The translations under genes were made by a program, and so were the position numbers. A model generated the notes under the pieces. It searched no databases and was not told where the DNA came from. It saw only the letters and a list, made by a program, of their open reading frames with translations. A DNA stretch of 64,000 nt from contig NZ_JAASQJ010000004.1 of the NCBI RefSeq assembly GCF_011762185.1, positions 248,001 to 312,000 on the forward strand, given 5' to 3'. This document shows, in pieces, positions 43,383-52,278 of this stretch; the stretch's first letter is position 1; each line of letters opens with the position of its first letter. This DNA comes from Dyadobacter arcticus. GTDB lineage: Bacteria > Bacteroidota > Bacteroidia > Cytophagales > Spirosomataceae.

Positions 43383-45014
43383 TTATTGAACAACCACCAC
43401 TTTTTTGACGATTGTCTTTGATTTGCTTGTGAACCTGACAAAATATATACCAGAAGGCATACCAGGAAGCGCGACAGTTTCCTTATACTCGCTAGAAATA
43501 GATTTGAAGTTTTTTTCAAAAACCGATTGTCCTTTGGTATTCAGGATGGAAAGGGCAATATCTGAAATTCCATTTGCGGTCGTTAGAACAACATTCATAT
43601 CTGTCCTGAGCAGGTAGGGGTAAACATATGCATCCGACAAAATGGGCTGAGTCGAAGCGACTACATCGTTTAAATCGAATTTGCATAGGAAGATTTCTTT
43701 GCCTTTTAATGAGATGCTCTTTGACCAATTTTGATGGGACACAACAATATCGGTTGTCTGATTATCAGCAGCATAAGGGTTTTGCGCTGCAATTAAAATA
43801 TCATTTCCTTTTACAACACCCCTCCAAACCGGCGTTTGCTTTTCCATTAGGTCCCGCGCGGACTCGGGAATGACCAGTTGGTAAACGCCTTCGAACATAT
43901 CTTTAAATAACGAAAGTCTGTAAAGGCCTTTGATAAAATATTCATATGGAGCGTAGTTTTCCTGGCGGTCGCTCGGGAGGAACGGATTCTCCCATAACCA
44001 CAACCCCTTTGCCCCGGAAAAGAACGGGAAAATTGCCGTTGCCTCAGCCATGAATGGCGTAATAAGCGGCGTTTTAGGATCATAACTATCATGCACGCGC
44101 ATCCAGACAAATGGAATGACGGGCTTGTCGCTCCAAGCAATATTTGACTCGATATTAAAAAGTAAATAAGACAAATAGTCCTTGCCAATCGGATGATCGT
44201 AGCCGTAATAGTAATAAGGTGAAGGGGATAGGAAGTCCAGCGAATTGTAGTAACTGCCTCCGACTTTGCCTGCATTATCCTGCGTCAGATAATGCGTACG
44301 GGCAAGGTTTGTCGTCCAGTCCTGCCAGCTGTTAGAGGTGATATTGAGCCAGGTATTGCGGATAGGGACATCGCTGTAACTCGTAATTGTGCCCTTAAAA
44401 CCTTTGGCTCTGAGCCTGTTAATGGCCTCGGTATACCACCACCTGATATCCCGTTTGTAGGCGATCAAAAAGTCAGCATTGGATAAGTTGCGATAGCTTT
44501 GGGGAATCTGATTATTGCTTTTAAGTGCGAGAATGTCCCGATCTTCGCGTTGCATGCGCTCAATGTCCAGGCAAATGATGTCGGTTTCGAAAATTGTTGA
44601 TGCATAATTGTCCCAAAAGCTGCGATAAGCAGCGGTATCATTTCCCCACGGACTGCGTAACACATTATCAGCCCAGGGCTGATTTCCGCTGGAAGTAGCC
44701 ACGCCATACCAGAGAACTGCCCTTTGCCTTGCACTTATGGAACTGGGCTCGGGTCCGCTAAATGCGGAAATATGGCTGAAACCGTGTTTCAACGGCAGAG
44801 ATTGCGTGTCACCGAACCTCGGGCCGCTGTAAATGATTTTAAAAGGAAGAGAAAATTCGGGAAATTTATTCCATTCAATGGAGTTGTTAACAGTGACCGG
44901 ATTTAGCACATAACCGGGCTGACAATCCTGTGCAAAAATGTTGGAATATAAACCGCAGGATAAAGTTATCGCTCTGTATAATACTTTAAAATAGATCTTA
45001 GTATAGTGGATCAT
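43383..45014 (-). CDS. Secreted protein with T9SS C-terminal sorting tail
   Basis: A 543-residue exported protein. A signal-like hydrophobic start (AITLSCGLYSNIFAQ) is followed by a large domain rich in aromatic residues (AVLWYGVATSSGNQPWADNVLRS; FETDIICLDIERMQREDRDILAL; FNIESNIAWSDKPVIPFVWMRVHD; FFSGAKGLWLWENP), which suggests a TIM-barrel hydrolase-like fold. The last 75 residues form the type A sorting domain (LSILNTKGQSVFEKNF ... LPGMPSGIYFVRFTSKSKTIVKKVVV), which directs it through the T9SS. I do not recognise the main domain family, so a sugar-processing role is only suggested. Confidence 0.78.
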   Translation of the reverse strand: MIHYTKIYFKVLYRAITLSCGLYSNIFAQDCQPGYVLNPVTVNNSIEWNKFPEFSLPFKIIYSGPRFGDTQSLPLKHGFSHISAFSGPEPSSISARQRAVLWYGVATSSGNQPWADNVLRSPWGNDTAAYRSFWDNYASTIFETDIICLDIERMQREDRDILALKSNNQIPQSYRNLSNADFLIAYKRDIRWWYTEAINRLRAKGFKGTITSYSDVPIRNTWLNITSNSWQDWTTNLARTHYLTQDNAGKVGGSYYNSLDFLSPSPYYYYGYDHPIGKDYLSYLLFNIESNIAWSDKPVIPFVWMRVHDSYDPKTPLITPFMAEATAIFPFFSGAKGLWLWENPFLPSDRQENYAPYEYFIKGLYRLSLFKDMFEGVYQLVIPESARDLMEKQTPVWRGVVKGNDILIAAQNPYAADNQTTDIVVSHQNWSKSISLKGKEIFLCKFDLNDVVASTQPILSDAYVYPYLLRTDMNVVLTTANGISDIALSILNTKGQSVFEKNFKSISSEYKETVALPGMPSGIYFVRFTSKSKTIVKKVVVVQ

Positions 45015-45109
45015 AAGATTTGATCAGACAAATTCGTTAATTTGCAGTGTGTGTAATTTTCACTTTTCCGTGAACCAAAAAATGCCTTGAAATATAAAAT
45101 GTCTCGAAT

Positions 45110-45568
45110 ATGAAACGATTACTGCTATTTACCCCACTTTTTTTTGCAATAGTGCTATCAGGTTGCGACAAAGACAAAGATAAGAACGAAACTCCCACGC
45201 TGACAGAAAAGGATAAAATACTGATTAACTATCCCTGGCGTATGTCGACTGTTACAGACCTGGCGGGCAAAGACATTCCTTTGAATCAGTTGAATATGCA
45301 AACGCAGGCCATTAAGGAAGTAATGGACATTCAATTCCTGCAAAACAATGTGACTAAGGCGATCGATCAGAATTCGAAACAGGTAATCAATGGAGGTACC
45401 TGGTATCTCACCAATGAAAATAAAACATTGGACATTAAAATATCTGGGTTTTCTGGTGAATTTGGTGTTGAGGAGCTAACTAACAGTAAGCTAAGATTGA
45501 AGAGTAAAATGCCAGTGAGTGGTGTAGAACAGGAAACAATCATGGTTTTTGCACCGGTGATCAAGTAA
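45110..45568 (+). CDS. Lipoprotein of unknown function, lipocalin-like
   Basis: A 152-residue lipoprotein (LFTPLFFAIVLSGCDKDKDKNETP). After the lipobox comes a charged linker and a compact domain with LINYPWRMSTVTDLAGKDIP, WYLTNENKTLDIKISGFSGEFGVEELTNSKLRLKSKMPVSGVEQETIMVFAPV. The strand order is that of small lipocalin-like Bacteroidota lipoproteins that begin with a W-R motif. Function unknown. Monocistronic, and ends at a good terminator (45596-45626). Confidence 0.7.
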   Translation: MKRLLLFTPLFFAIVLSGCDKDKDKNETPTLTEKDKILINYPWRMSTVTDLAGKDIPLNQLNMQTQAIKEVMDIQFLQNNVTKAIDQNSKQVINGGTWYLTNENKTLDIKISGFSGEFGVEELTNSKLRLKSKMPVSGVEQETIMVFAPVIK

Positions 45569-45595
45569 TTGTAATTGTTAAGATATATTGTTTTG

Positions 45596-45632
45596 GAAAA
45601 GCGGCGGATAGAATCTGTCGCTTTTCTTATTT
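45596..45632 (+). terminator. Terminator after lipoprotein gene
   Basis: A 14-pair stem of 45596-45609 with 45613-45626 (GAAAAGCG... and ...CGCTTTTC at the base, two G-U pairs), a 3-base loop and a T-rich tail. Confidence 0.8.
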
Positions 45633-45650
45633 TGTAGGAAATTTGAATGA

Positions 45651-46964
45651 ATGGAAAAGAATAATCGCACCATCGTGAATGCGTGGTGCATGTACGACTG
45701 GGCCAATTCAGTACATGCTCTGGTCATTATATCCAGCATATTTCCGGTTTATTTCAGTGCCACCGCGCTGGGCGCCTCAGGAACTCCGGACACTAATTTT
45801 TTCGGATTGCAAATCAAAAGCTCGGTGCTTTTTTCCTATACCGTATCTGTCTCTTTTTTAATCACGGCTTCACTGGTTCCCCTATGCACGGCGATTGCGG
45901 ATTTCACAGGAAAGAAGAAACGGTTTATGCAATTCTTTTGCTATACAGGAGCGATCAGCTGCATGCTCCTATACTTTTTCACAAAGGATACCTTAATTCC
46001 ATCTGTATTCTTATTTGGTTTGAGCCTGATAGGGTGGAGTGGAAGTATTGTATTCTATGATTCATACTTACCAGAGATCGCAACAGAAGATAAGTTTGAC
46101 GCCTACAGCGCCCGGGGCTTTTCTCTGGGTTACTTGGGCAGTGTTTTGCTTCTTTTGTTCAATCTCAGTATGATACTGGCTCCTCAGTTTTATGGAATTA
46201 CGGAAAAATCCGTCCCTGCGAGAATCTCTTTCCTGACTGTTGGCTTGTGGTGGATACTTTTTGCGCAGATCCCGTTCCACTATCTACCAGCTGGTAAAAA
46301 GAAAGAAAAGAGGGATGGAAATTGGTTATTTAATGGATTTCTAGAACTAAAAAAAGTGTACGGCCGATTGAAGGAACAGCCTTACCTGGCCAAGTTTCTC
46401 AGCGCTTTTTTTATCTACACGATGGGTCTGCGTACCGTTATGTATGTGGCTACAATCTTTGGAGCGACAGAATTGAAGCTGCCCTCGCAAAGCCTCATCA
46501 TCACCGTTTTGCTTATACAACTGGTCGGCATTGCTGGGTCATACATATTTGCTTGGTTATCAGGTCAAATTGGTAATATTTATGCATTAATGATCGGCGT
46601 AGCCATCTGGATTGGAATTTGTGCGGGAGCCTATCACACAACGGAGGCAAGGGAATTTGATATAATCGCCTGTACGGTAGGAATGGTGATGGGAGGCATT
46701 CAGTCACTGTCCCGGTCTACCTACGCCAAGCTGATCCCCGAAAACGTTACGGATACCGCGTCTTATTTTAGTTTTTATGATGTGACCGAAAAGCTGGCAA
46801 TTGTTTTGGGAACATTCATCTACGGAGCAGTCGAACAAATGACCGGCAGCATGCGCAATAGCATTCTCGCTCTGCTGGTAATCTTTATTATTGGCCTGCT
46901 TTTACTCTATCGCATTCCTTCCAGAAAGGTTTACCATCTGAAATTGGATCATAGAGAAAATTAG
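45651..46964 (+). CDS. UMF1-type MFS transporter
   Basis: A 437-residue protein with about twelve transmembrane helices of the UMF1 (Atg22-like) MFS group. Family features are the N-terminal NAWCMYDWANSVHALVIISSIFPVYFSA, the long third-helix stretch SVLFSYTVSVSFLITASLVPLCTAIADFTGKKKRFMQFFCYTG and GIQSLSRSTYAKLIPENVTDTASYFSFYDVTEKLAIVLGTFIYG near the end. Substrate unknown; some relatives export amino acids or small metabolites. It is monocistronic and followed by the tRNA gene. Confidence 0.85.
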   Translation: MEKNNRTIVNAWCMYDWANSVHALVIISSIFPVYFSATALGASGTPDTNFFGLQIKSSVLFSYTVSVSFLITASLVPLCTAIADFTGKKKRFMQFFCYTGAISCMLLYFFTKDTLIPSVFLFGLSLIGWSGSIVFYDSYLPEIATEDKFDAYSARGFSLGYLGSVLLLLFNLSMILAPQFYGITEKSVPARISFLTVGLWWILFAQIPFHYLPAGKKKEKRDGNWLFNGFLELKKVYGRLKEQPYLAKFLSAFFIYTMGLRTVMYVATIFGATELKLPSQSLIITVLLIQLVGIAGSYIFAWLSGQIGNIYALMIGVAIWIGICAGAYHTTEAREFDIIACTVGMVMGGIQSLSRSTYAKLIPENVTDTASYFSFYDVTEKLAIVLGTFIYGAVEQMTGSMRNSILALLVIFIIGLLLLYRIPSRKVYHLKLDHREN

Positions 46965-47008
46965 CCTAATATCGTGATCCCGGATATTTCCTAATAAAAA
47001 GTCTTCGA

Positions 47009-47086
47009 AGGATGTTAGCTCAGCTGGTTCAGAGCGCCGCCTTGACAGGGCGGAGGTCAGCGGTTCGAACCCGCTACGTCCTACCA
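47009..47086 (+). tRNA. tRNA-Val (anticodon GAC)
   Basis: A complete cloverleaf is visible. The acceptor arm pairs AGGATGT with ACGTCCT (one G-U), the D arm is GCTC/GAGC, the anticodon arm CCGCC/GGCGG has the loop TTGACAG with anticodon GAC, and the T arm AGCGG/CCGCT has TTCGAAC. CCA is encoded at 47084-47086. The GAC anticodon reads GUC and GUU valine codons. Confidence 0.95.
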
Positions 47087-47107
47087 ATTAATTTGTCGAC
47101 CTTAAAC

Positions 47108-47146
47108 AAAAGTGACCCGCATCCAATAGATACGGGTCACTTTTTT
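47108..47146. terminator. Bidirectional terminator between tRNA-Val and infB
   Basis: AAAAGTGACCCG (47108-47119) pairs exactly with CGGGTCACTTTT (47133-47144); A-run before and T-run after fit both strands. Confidence 0.85.
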
Positions 47147-47160
47147 AATATAAAGTTTTA

Positions 47161-50100
47161 TTAAAGCGTTCTCTTCACTTCACGGAATTCAAAGCTTTCA
47201 ATGATATCACCTACTTCTATATCGTTGTAGTTTTTAACACTTAAGCCGCATTCATAACCGTTTTTAACTTCCTGAACATCGTCTTTGTAACGTTTCAGGG
47301 AATCTATCTCGCCTGTGTAAAGCACGATACCATCGCGTACCACGCGGATTTTATTGTTCCGTTTTACAAATCCGTCCGTAACATAGCAACCTGCAATGGT
47401 TCCGATACGGCTGATTTTGAACACTTCGCGGATTTCAATATTTCCGGTAATGATTTCTTCAATCGTCGGGGCAAGCATACCGGTCATGGCGTCTTTGATT
47501 TCGTCAATTGCTTGGTAGATAACCGAGTAATGTCTGATCTCAATTTGATCCTGCTCGGCCATTTTCTTCGCATTTGAAGATGGACGTACCTGAAACCCTA
47601 CAATAATGGCATCAGACGCAATGGCAAGGTTAACATCCGATTCGGAAATTTGCCCCACCGCTTTGTGAATGATGTTGACCTGAACTTCCGAAGTCGAAAG
47701 CTGCAATAACGAGTCAGAAAGTGCCTCGACAGATCCATCCACGTCTCCTTTTACAATGAGGTTCAGCTCACGGAAACTACCGATTGCCTTACGACGGCCA
47801 ATTTCTTCCAGCGTAATATGTTTGCGGGTCCGAATGGATTGCTCTCTCTGGATTTGCTCCCTTTTGGTCGCAATGTCACGTGCATCTCGTTCATTTTCGA
47901 AAACATTGAAGCGGTCACCAGCTTGCGGAGCCCCGTTTAAGCCTAATAACTGAACCGGCATGGAAGGACCGGCTGTTTTCAACTTTTTGCCAAGGTAATC
48001 AGTCATTGCTTTTACCTTGCCAAAGTGCGCTCCTGCCAATACAACATCGCCTAATTTTAATGTTCCGGTCTGAACCAGGATAGTTGTTACATATCCACGC
48101 CCTTTGTCCAGAGAAGCTTCTACAACAGTTCCTATCGCACGACGTTCCGGATTGGCCTTTAATTCAAGTAGTTCAGCTTCCAGCAAAACTTTTTCCAACA
48201 ATTCGTCAATACCCATTCCAGATTTTGATGAAATTTCCTGCGTCTGGTATTTACCTCCCCATTCTTCAACCAGAAGGTTCATGTTGGCAAGCTCCTCACG
48301 GATTTTTTCGGTGTTAGCTCCCGCTTTATCTACTTTACTGAATGCAAATACAATCGGTACATTGGCAACCTGCGCGTGATTGATCGCTTCACGTGTTTGA
48401 GGCATGACGCTGTCGTCAGCTGCAATCACAATGATAACAACATCCGTAACCTTCGCTCCACGAGCACGCATCGCTGTAAAAGCCTCGTGACCAGGAGTAT
48501 CCAGGAACGTTACCTGCTTACCCGTTTTTGTTTTTACACTATAAGCGCCAATGTGCTGGGTGATCCCACCCGCCTCGCCACTTGCAACATTTTCCTGACG
48601 GATATAATCAAGAAGTGACGTTTTACCATGGTCAACGTGACCCATGATGGTAACTATCGGAGCCCTTTCTTTTAGGCTTTCTTCGTCATCAACTTCTTCC
48701 TGTACATCATTTTGAACTTCTTCCTCGGCCGAGATGAAGGCAACTTCGAAGCCGAATTCATCGGCAATAAAAGTGATCGCCTCGGCATCCAAACGCTGAT
48801 TAATGGATACGAACATACCCATGCTCATGCAAACCGAAATAACTTCCTGAACGGTGACATCCATCAAAGATGCCAGGTCGTTTGCAGATACGAATTCGGT
48901 TACGCGAAGTACTTTTGTTTCCTCGTCTCCAAGTCCATTAGGATCATTTTGATCGGCGCGGTCGCGGCGTCGGTTTCCTTTTCCGCGTGCCATATTTTTG
49001 GTGTTACCACCACCCATACGGGCCATTGTTGCCCGTATATTATCAGAGACTTCTTTGTCAGATACTTCTTCCCTTTTACCGCCTCTGCGATTACTGCCTG
49101 GGCTTGCCGGACGGTTGTTAGGGCCGGTTTTAGCAGCACCCGGAGTTCCCGTGCCAGTAGCAGGTGTAGTTGTGGTGCCACCAGGAGTGGTAGGCCTGTT
49201 TCCAGTTCTGTTACCCGCAGGCGTTGTAGTTTCCCTTGGTTTGCCGGTGGCCGGGTCAATTTCAGGGGTTGTCGTTGTCGCAGGCCGTGCTTCTCCTGCA
49301 ACCACTGATCCGTCGCGGATTCTTTTCCTTTTACGACGACGTTTTTTATCAGCCGAGGCATCACTGGATGCAACCGGATCTTTTTTCTTAATCTTATCCG
49401 ACGGCAGCTCAATTTTACCTACGACCCGGAGACCGCGCAACTGCTCACCCTTCGCTTCTATCAATTCAGACTCACCAGCAGGGACCTCCTCTTCGGCAAC
49501 TTCTTTTGCTTCCGTTACAGCAGCCGGTGTCTCAGTATTTATATCATTTAGTATTGCCGGAGCTTCAATTCTAGGTTCAGGCTGAGAAACTGGTTCTTGA
49601 TTAACAGGTGTTTCAGCTTTTACTTCTACTGGTTCCGGTTTTGCAACAACTTCTACCGGAGCTTCTTTTTCTGGTTCTTTCTCTATCGTCGCCTCAACTG
49701 GAACTGGTTCAGGTTTTACTTCTTCCTTCACCTCAACCGGCGCAATGCTAGCTGGCTTTTCGACAACAGGTTCTTTTTTCGGCTCCTCTACCTGCGGTGT
49801 AATTGGTTGCGTTGGTGCAGGACGCCTGGCATCCAGATCAATTTTTCCGATGACTTTAATTCCGGGAAGCCGGTTTTCAAAAGCAGATTGCCCTGCCGAT
49901 GCCATTTGTTCTTCAACGACCGGCTTTTCCTCAGGTTTTTGTGCGTTGCGGAAATAAAGGATTCCATCAACATCACTTTTGACTTTGTCTTCTTTAATCT
50001 CGACTGGAACCTCAACAGGGGCAGCGGGTCTATATGTAAGAGAAGATCTCAGATCATCAGATTTGAAGTCTTTTGCAAGAAATTCGATTTGGTCAGCATT

Positions 50101-50226
50101 AATCTTTGTATTCGGGTTACTCTCCACCTTATACCCTTTAGCAGACAGATGGTCCACGATCGTAGTAATTCCTACGTTCAGGATCCGTGCCACTTGGCTA
50201 AGGCGCATCATTTTATCTTCTGCCAT
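47161..50226 (-). CDS. infB: Translation initiation factor IF-2
   Basis: A 1021-residue IF-2 starting at ATG 50226 (MAEDKMMRLSQVARILNVGITTIVDHLSAKGY); ten further residues upstream in the frame are unlikely. The N-terminal IF2_N helix-turn is followed by a long acidic and proline-rich linker and a second IF2_N segment (LASLMDVTVQEVISVCMSMG). The G domain has GHVDHGKTSLLD (G1), DTPGHEAFTAMRARG (G3) and SKVD (G4). The C-terminal domains bind fMet-tRNA. A Thr/Pro/Gly-rich stretch inside the linker (bases about 49060-49290) is unusual in composition. Last gene of the rimP-nusA-infB operon. Confidence 0.97.
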   Translation of the reverse strand: MAEDKMMRLSQVARILNVGITTIVDHLSAKGYKVESNPNTKINADQIEFLAKDFKSDDLRSSLTYRPAAPVEVPVEIKEDKVKSDVDGILYFRNAQKPEEKPVVEEQMASAGQSAFENRLPGIKVIGKIDLDARRPAPTQPITPQVEEPKKEPVVEKPASIAPVEVKEEVKPEPVPVEATIEKEPEKEAPVEVVAKPEPVEVKAETPVNQEPVSQPEPRIEAPAILNDINTETPAAVTEAKEVAEEEVPAGESELIEAKGEQLRGLRVVGKIELPSDKIKKKDPVASSDASADKKRRRKRKRIRDGSVVAGEARPATTTTPEIDPATGKPRETTTPAGNRTGNRPTTPGGTTTTPATGTGTPGAAKTGPNNRPASPGSNRRGGKREEVSDKEVSDNIRATMARMGGGNTKNMARGKGNRRRDRADQNDPNGLGDEETKVLRVTEFVSANDLASLMDVTVQEVISVCMSMGMFVSINQRLDAEAITFIADEFGFEVAFISAEEEVQNDVQEEVDDEESLKERAPIVTIMGHVDHGKTSLLDYIRQENVASGEAGGITQHIGAYSVKTKTGKQVTFLDTPGHEAFTAMRARGAKVTDVVIIVIAADDSVMPQTREAINHAQVANVPIVFAFSKVDKAGANTEKIREELANMNLLVEEWGGKYQTQEISSKSGMGIDELLEKVLLEAELLELKANPERRAIGTVVEASLDKGRGYVTTILVQTGTLKLGDVVLAGAHFGKVKAMTDYLGKKLKTAGPSMPVQLLGLNGAPQAGDRFNVFENERDARDIATKREQIQREQSIRTRKHITLEEIGRRKAIGSFRELNLIVKGDVDGSVEALSDSLLQLSTSEVQVNIIHKAVGQISESDVNLAIASDAIIVGFQVRPSSNAKKMAEQDQIEIRHYSVIYQAIDEIKDAMTGMLAPTIEEIITGNIEIREVFKISRIGTIAGCYVTDGFVKRNNKIRVVRDGIVLYTGEIDSLKRYKDDVQEVKNGYECGLSVKNYNDIEVGDIIESFEFREVKRTL

Positions 50227-50297
50227 ATTAGCAATTAGTAGAAAAAAGTTTTGCATTGCTGGCAGGCTCGCCCAAATGGTAAACCTGCCAGATTTTT

Positions 50298-51539
50298 TTA
50301 TTCAAATTCTTTTCGAAGAATTTCCATGACCTCGTCTACCGTTGCTTCTTCCAAATCGGTTCTTCTGACAAGCTCTTCTTTATTGAGTGCTAGTACGCTT
50401 TTCGCTGTATCTAAACCAATTTTGTGGAGTTCACTGATAATCCATTCATCAATTTCATCAGAGAATTCTGTAAGATCCACATCTTCGTCATTCTGCTCTT
50501 CAATATCCCTGAACACATCAATTTCCATTCCAACCAACTTACCAGCAAGCTTAATATTCTGCCCGCCTTTTCCGATGGCCAAAGAAACCTGATCTGGTTT
50601 TAGGAAAACGGAAACGCGTTTTGCTTCACGGTCAATTTGCATTGAACTTACTTTGGCAGGGCTCAGAGCCCGGCTGATTAACAGTTCAAGGTTATCTGTG
50701 TAATTAATAACATCGATATTTTCATTTCCAAGTTCGCGTACGATGGAGTGAATGCGGGAACCTTTCATCCCAACACAAGCTCCTACCGGATCAATTCTGT
50801 CGTCGTAAGATTCTACGGCCACTTTTGCACGTTCCCCTGGCTCACGAACAACACGTCTTACCGAAATAATTCCATCATATATCTCAGGAATTTCAACTTC
50901 AAAGAGCCTTTCCAGGAAAAGAGGGGAAGTTCTAGAAAGCGTTATTTTTGGTGAACCATTATTCATTTCAACTTTGTGGATGATAGATTTCACCGATTCC
51001 CCTTTGCGGAAACGATCTTTCGAAATCTGCTCGGTGCGTGGGAGGGAAAGTTCATTTCCTTCACTGTCAATAATAATCACCTCGTGTCTTAGAGTTTGAT
51101 AAACCTCACCGGTTATCATTTCTCCAACCTGATCTTTATATTTTTCGAACATGATTTCTTTTTCCATGTCCTTAATTTTCTGGATCAGCGTCTGGCGTGC
51201 AGTCTGAACAAGTCTGCGGCCAAATTCCACGAGTTTCACTTCTTCCGCAACCTCTTCCCCAACTTCAAAGTCACCCTGAATTTTACGCGCCTCAGCCAAT
51301 GGAATTTTATTATAGTCCCAGATGTCTTCGGAGTTATCGTCAACAATCTCCCGAGTGCGCCACATTTCAAGGTCGCCGCTCTCCGGGTTGATGATCACGT
51401 CAAAATTGTCGTCTGTACCGTATTTTTTGCGAATCATTGTCCGAAACACTTCTTCCAAAACACTGATCATAGTTGGACGATCGATGTTTTTAGAGCTTGC
51501 AAACTCCGCGAATGACTCAATTAATATTCCGCTATCCAT
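50298..51539 (-). CDS. nusA: Transcription elongation/termination factor NusA
   Basis: A 413-residue NusA. The N-terminal RNAP-binding domain (LIESFAEFASSKNIDRPTMISVLEEVFRTMIRKKYG) is followed by S1 (EVYQTLRHEVIIIDSEGNELSLPR), KH1 (GACVGMKGSRIHSIVRELGNENIDVI) and KH2 (SLAIGKGGQNIKLAGKLVGMEIDVF). The C-terminal part is a single short helical domain ending IGLDTAKSVLALNKEELVRRTDLEEATVDEVMEILRKEFE, without the tandem acidic repeats of E. coli. It binds RNA polymerase to shape pausing, termination and antitermination. It sits between rimP and infB, the standard order. Confidence 0.96.
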   Translation of the reverse strand: MDSGILIESFAEFASSKNIDRPTMISVLEEVFRTMIRKKYGTDDNFDVIINPESGDLEMWRTREIVDDNSEDIWDYNKIPLAEARKIQGDFEVGEEVAEEVKLVEFGRRLVQTARQTLIQKIKDMEKEIMFEKYKDQVGEMITGEVYQTLRHEVIIIDSEGNELSLPRTEQISKDRFRKGESVKSIIHKVEMNNGSPKITLSRTSPLFLERLFEVEIPEIYDGIISVRRVVREPGERAKVAVESYDDRIDPVGACVGMKGSRIHSIVRELGNENIDVINYTDNLELLISRALSPAKVSSMQIDREAKRVSVFLKPDQVSLAIGKGGQNIKLAGKLVGMEIDVFRDIEEQNDEDVDLTEFSDEIDEWIISELHKIGLDTAKSVLALNKEELVRRTDLEEATVDEVMEILRKEFE

Positions 51540-51625
51540 TGCTTGTGTAAAGAATATTTGCTGATACTAAGTTATACATATTATATAATTGATTACAAAC
51601 GGGTCAGGTAAATCCGTTTCGCAAA

Positions 51626-52108
51626 CTATTTAAAAGAAATCTCGATCATTGCCTTTGCAATATCAGCCAATTCCACGGTGCGAATCAACGAACTATCTTC
51701 AACGGGAACTTTGGATTTCTTTTTTGGTAAAGGCAACTGAAGAGTTATTTGGCTATCGTTTGCATTCGTTAAAGTGCCTTGTAAAATCTCACCGTTTTTA
51801 AGAGTCAGCTTCAAATTCCTTCCCACATTCTTTTGATATTGACGGGGGAGAATGAGCGGCTGATCCAATCCTGGCGAAGATACTTCCAGCGTGTAAGCCT
51901 CGGTAATCAATTCCAATTCTTCAAGTTGCTTGGCAAGTCTTCTGCTGATAGATGTGCATTGCTGGATGGTAATCCCTTCATCACTATCAACAAGGATTGT
52001 TATTTTCTGACTTACTTTGGAAGGCTTCATGACAATGTCAATCAAAAAGCAATTGCCATCTTCAAGAAGCGGATTCAGTAAAACTTCTAAGTGTTCCTTT
52101 AATGTCAT
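51626..52108 (-). CDS. rimP: Ribosome maturation factor RimP
   Basis: A 160-residue RimP starting at ATG 52108 (MTLKEHLEVLLNPLLEDGNCFLIDI); the frame stays open upstream but those residues do not fit the family. The N-terminal alpha/beta domain has VDSDEGITIQQCTSISRRLAKQLEE and YTLEVSSPGLDQPL, and the C-terminal SH3-like domain has NVGRNLKLTLKNGEILQGTLTNANDSQITLQL. It assists 30S subunit maturation. First gene of the rimP-nusA-infB operon; its leader holds a terminator-like hairpin 19 bases upstream of the ATG. Confidence 0.93.
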   Translation of the reverse strand: MTLKEHLEVLLNPLLEDGNCFLIDIVMKPSKVSQKITILVDSDEGITIQQCTSISRRLAKQLEELELITEAYTLEVSSPGLDQPLILPRQYQKNVGRNLKLTLKNGEILQGTLTNANDSQITLQLPLPKKKSKVPVEDSSLIRTVELADIAKAMIEISFK

Positions 52109-52126
52109 GTAAGGCCTACTGCAAAT

Positions 52127-52150
52127 AAAAAAGGGGATTAAAGCCCCCTC
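52127..52150 (-). terminator. Terminator-like hairpin in the rimP-nusA-infB leader
   Basis: On the - strand GGGG (inside GAGGGGGC) pairs with CCCC and is followed by six T. It lies after the promoter at 52179-52209 and 19 bases before the rimP ATG, so it must be read through, or regulated, for the operon to be expressed. Confidence 0.6.
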
Positions 52151-52166
52151 AATCAATCAATCAATC
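52151..52166. repeat. Tetranucleotide repeat (AATC)x4 in the operon leader
   Basis: Four perfect copies of AATC (GATT on the transcribed strand) lie between the predicted transcription start (near 52172) and the leader hairpin. Copy-number change would alter leader length. Confidence 0.7.
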
Positions 52167-52178
52167 TAGAATCGGATG

Positions 52179-52209
52179 CAAAGGTAAAACTATTTTATCA
52201 CATGTACAA
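52179..52209 (-). promoter_or_regulatory. Promoter of the rimP-nusA-infB operon
   Basis: On the - strand: TTG (52209-52207), a 20-base spacer and TACCTTTG (52186-52179), an exact TAnnTTTG element. The predicted start is near 52172, about 64 bases before the rimP ATG. Confidence 0.6.
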
Positions 52210-52278
52210 ACCAGGAAAAGTCTTCCTGTTTGACTTCCATCACCTATTTTTAGGAAATAAAACGGATTTAGACAGTCG

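Noticed and set aside
49597..50238. 213-codon open frame on the + strand opposite infB
   Set aside because: It is antisense to the acidic, repetitive IF-2 linker; its Phe/Arg/Trp-rich product is the expected mirror of Glu/Lys/Pro codons.
51929..51942. Second copy of the AGACTTGGCAAGTCT element inside rimP
   Set aside because: Only the half TTGGCAAGTCTT is present within coding sequence, probably chance.
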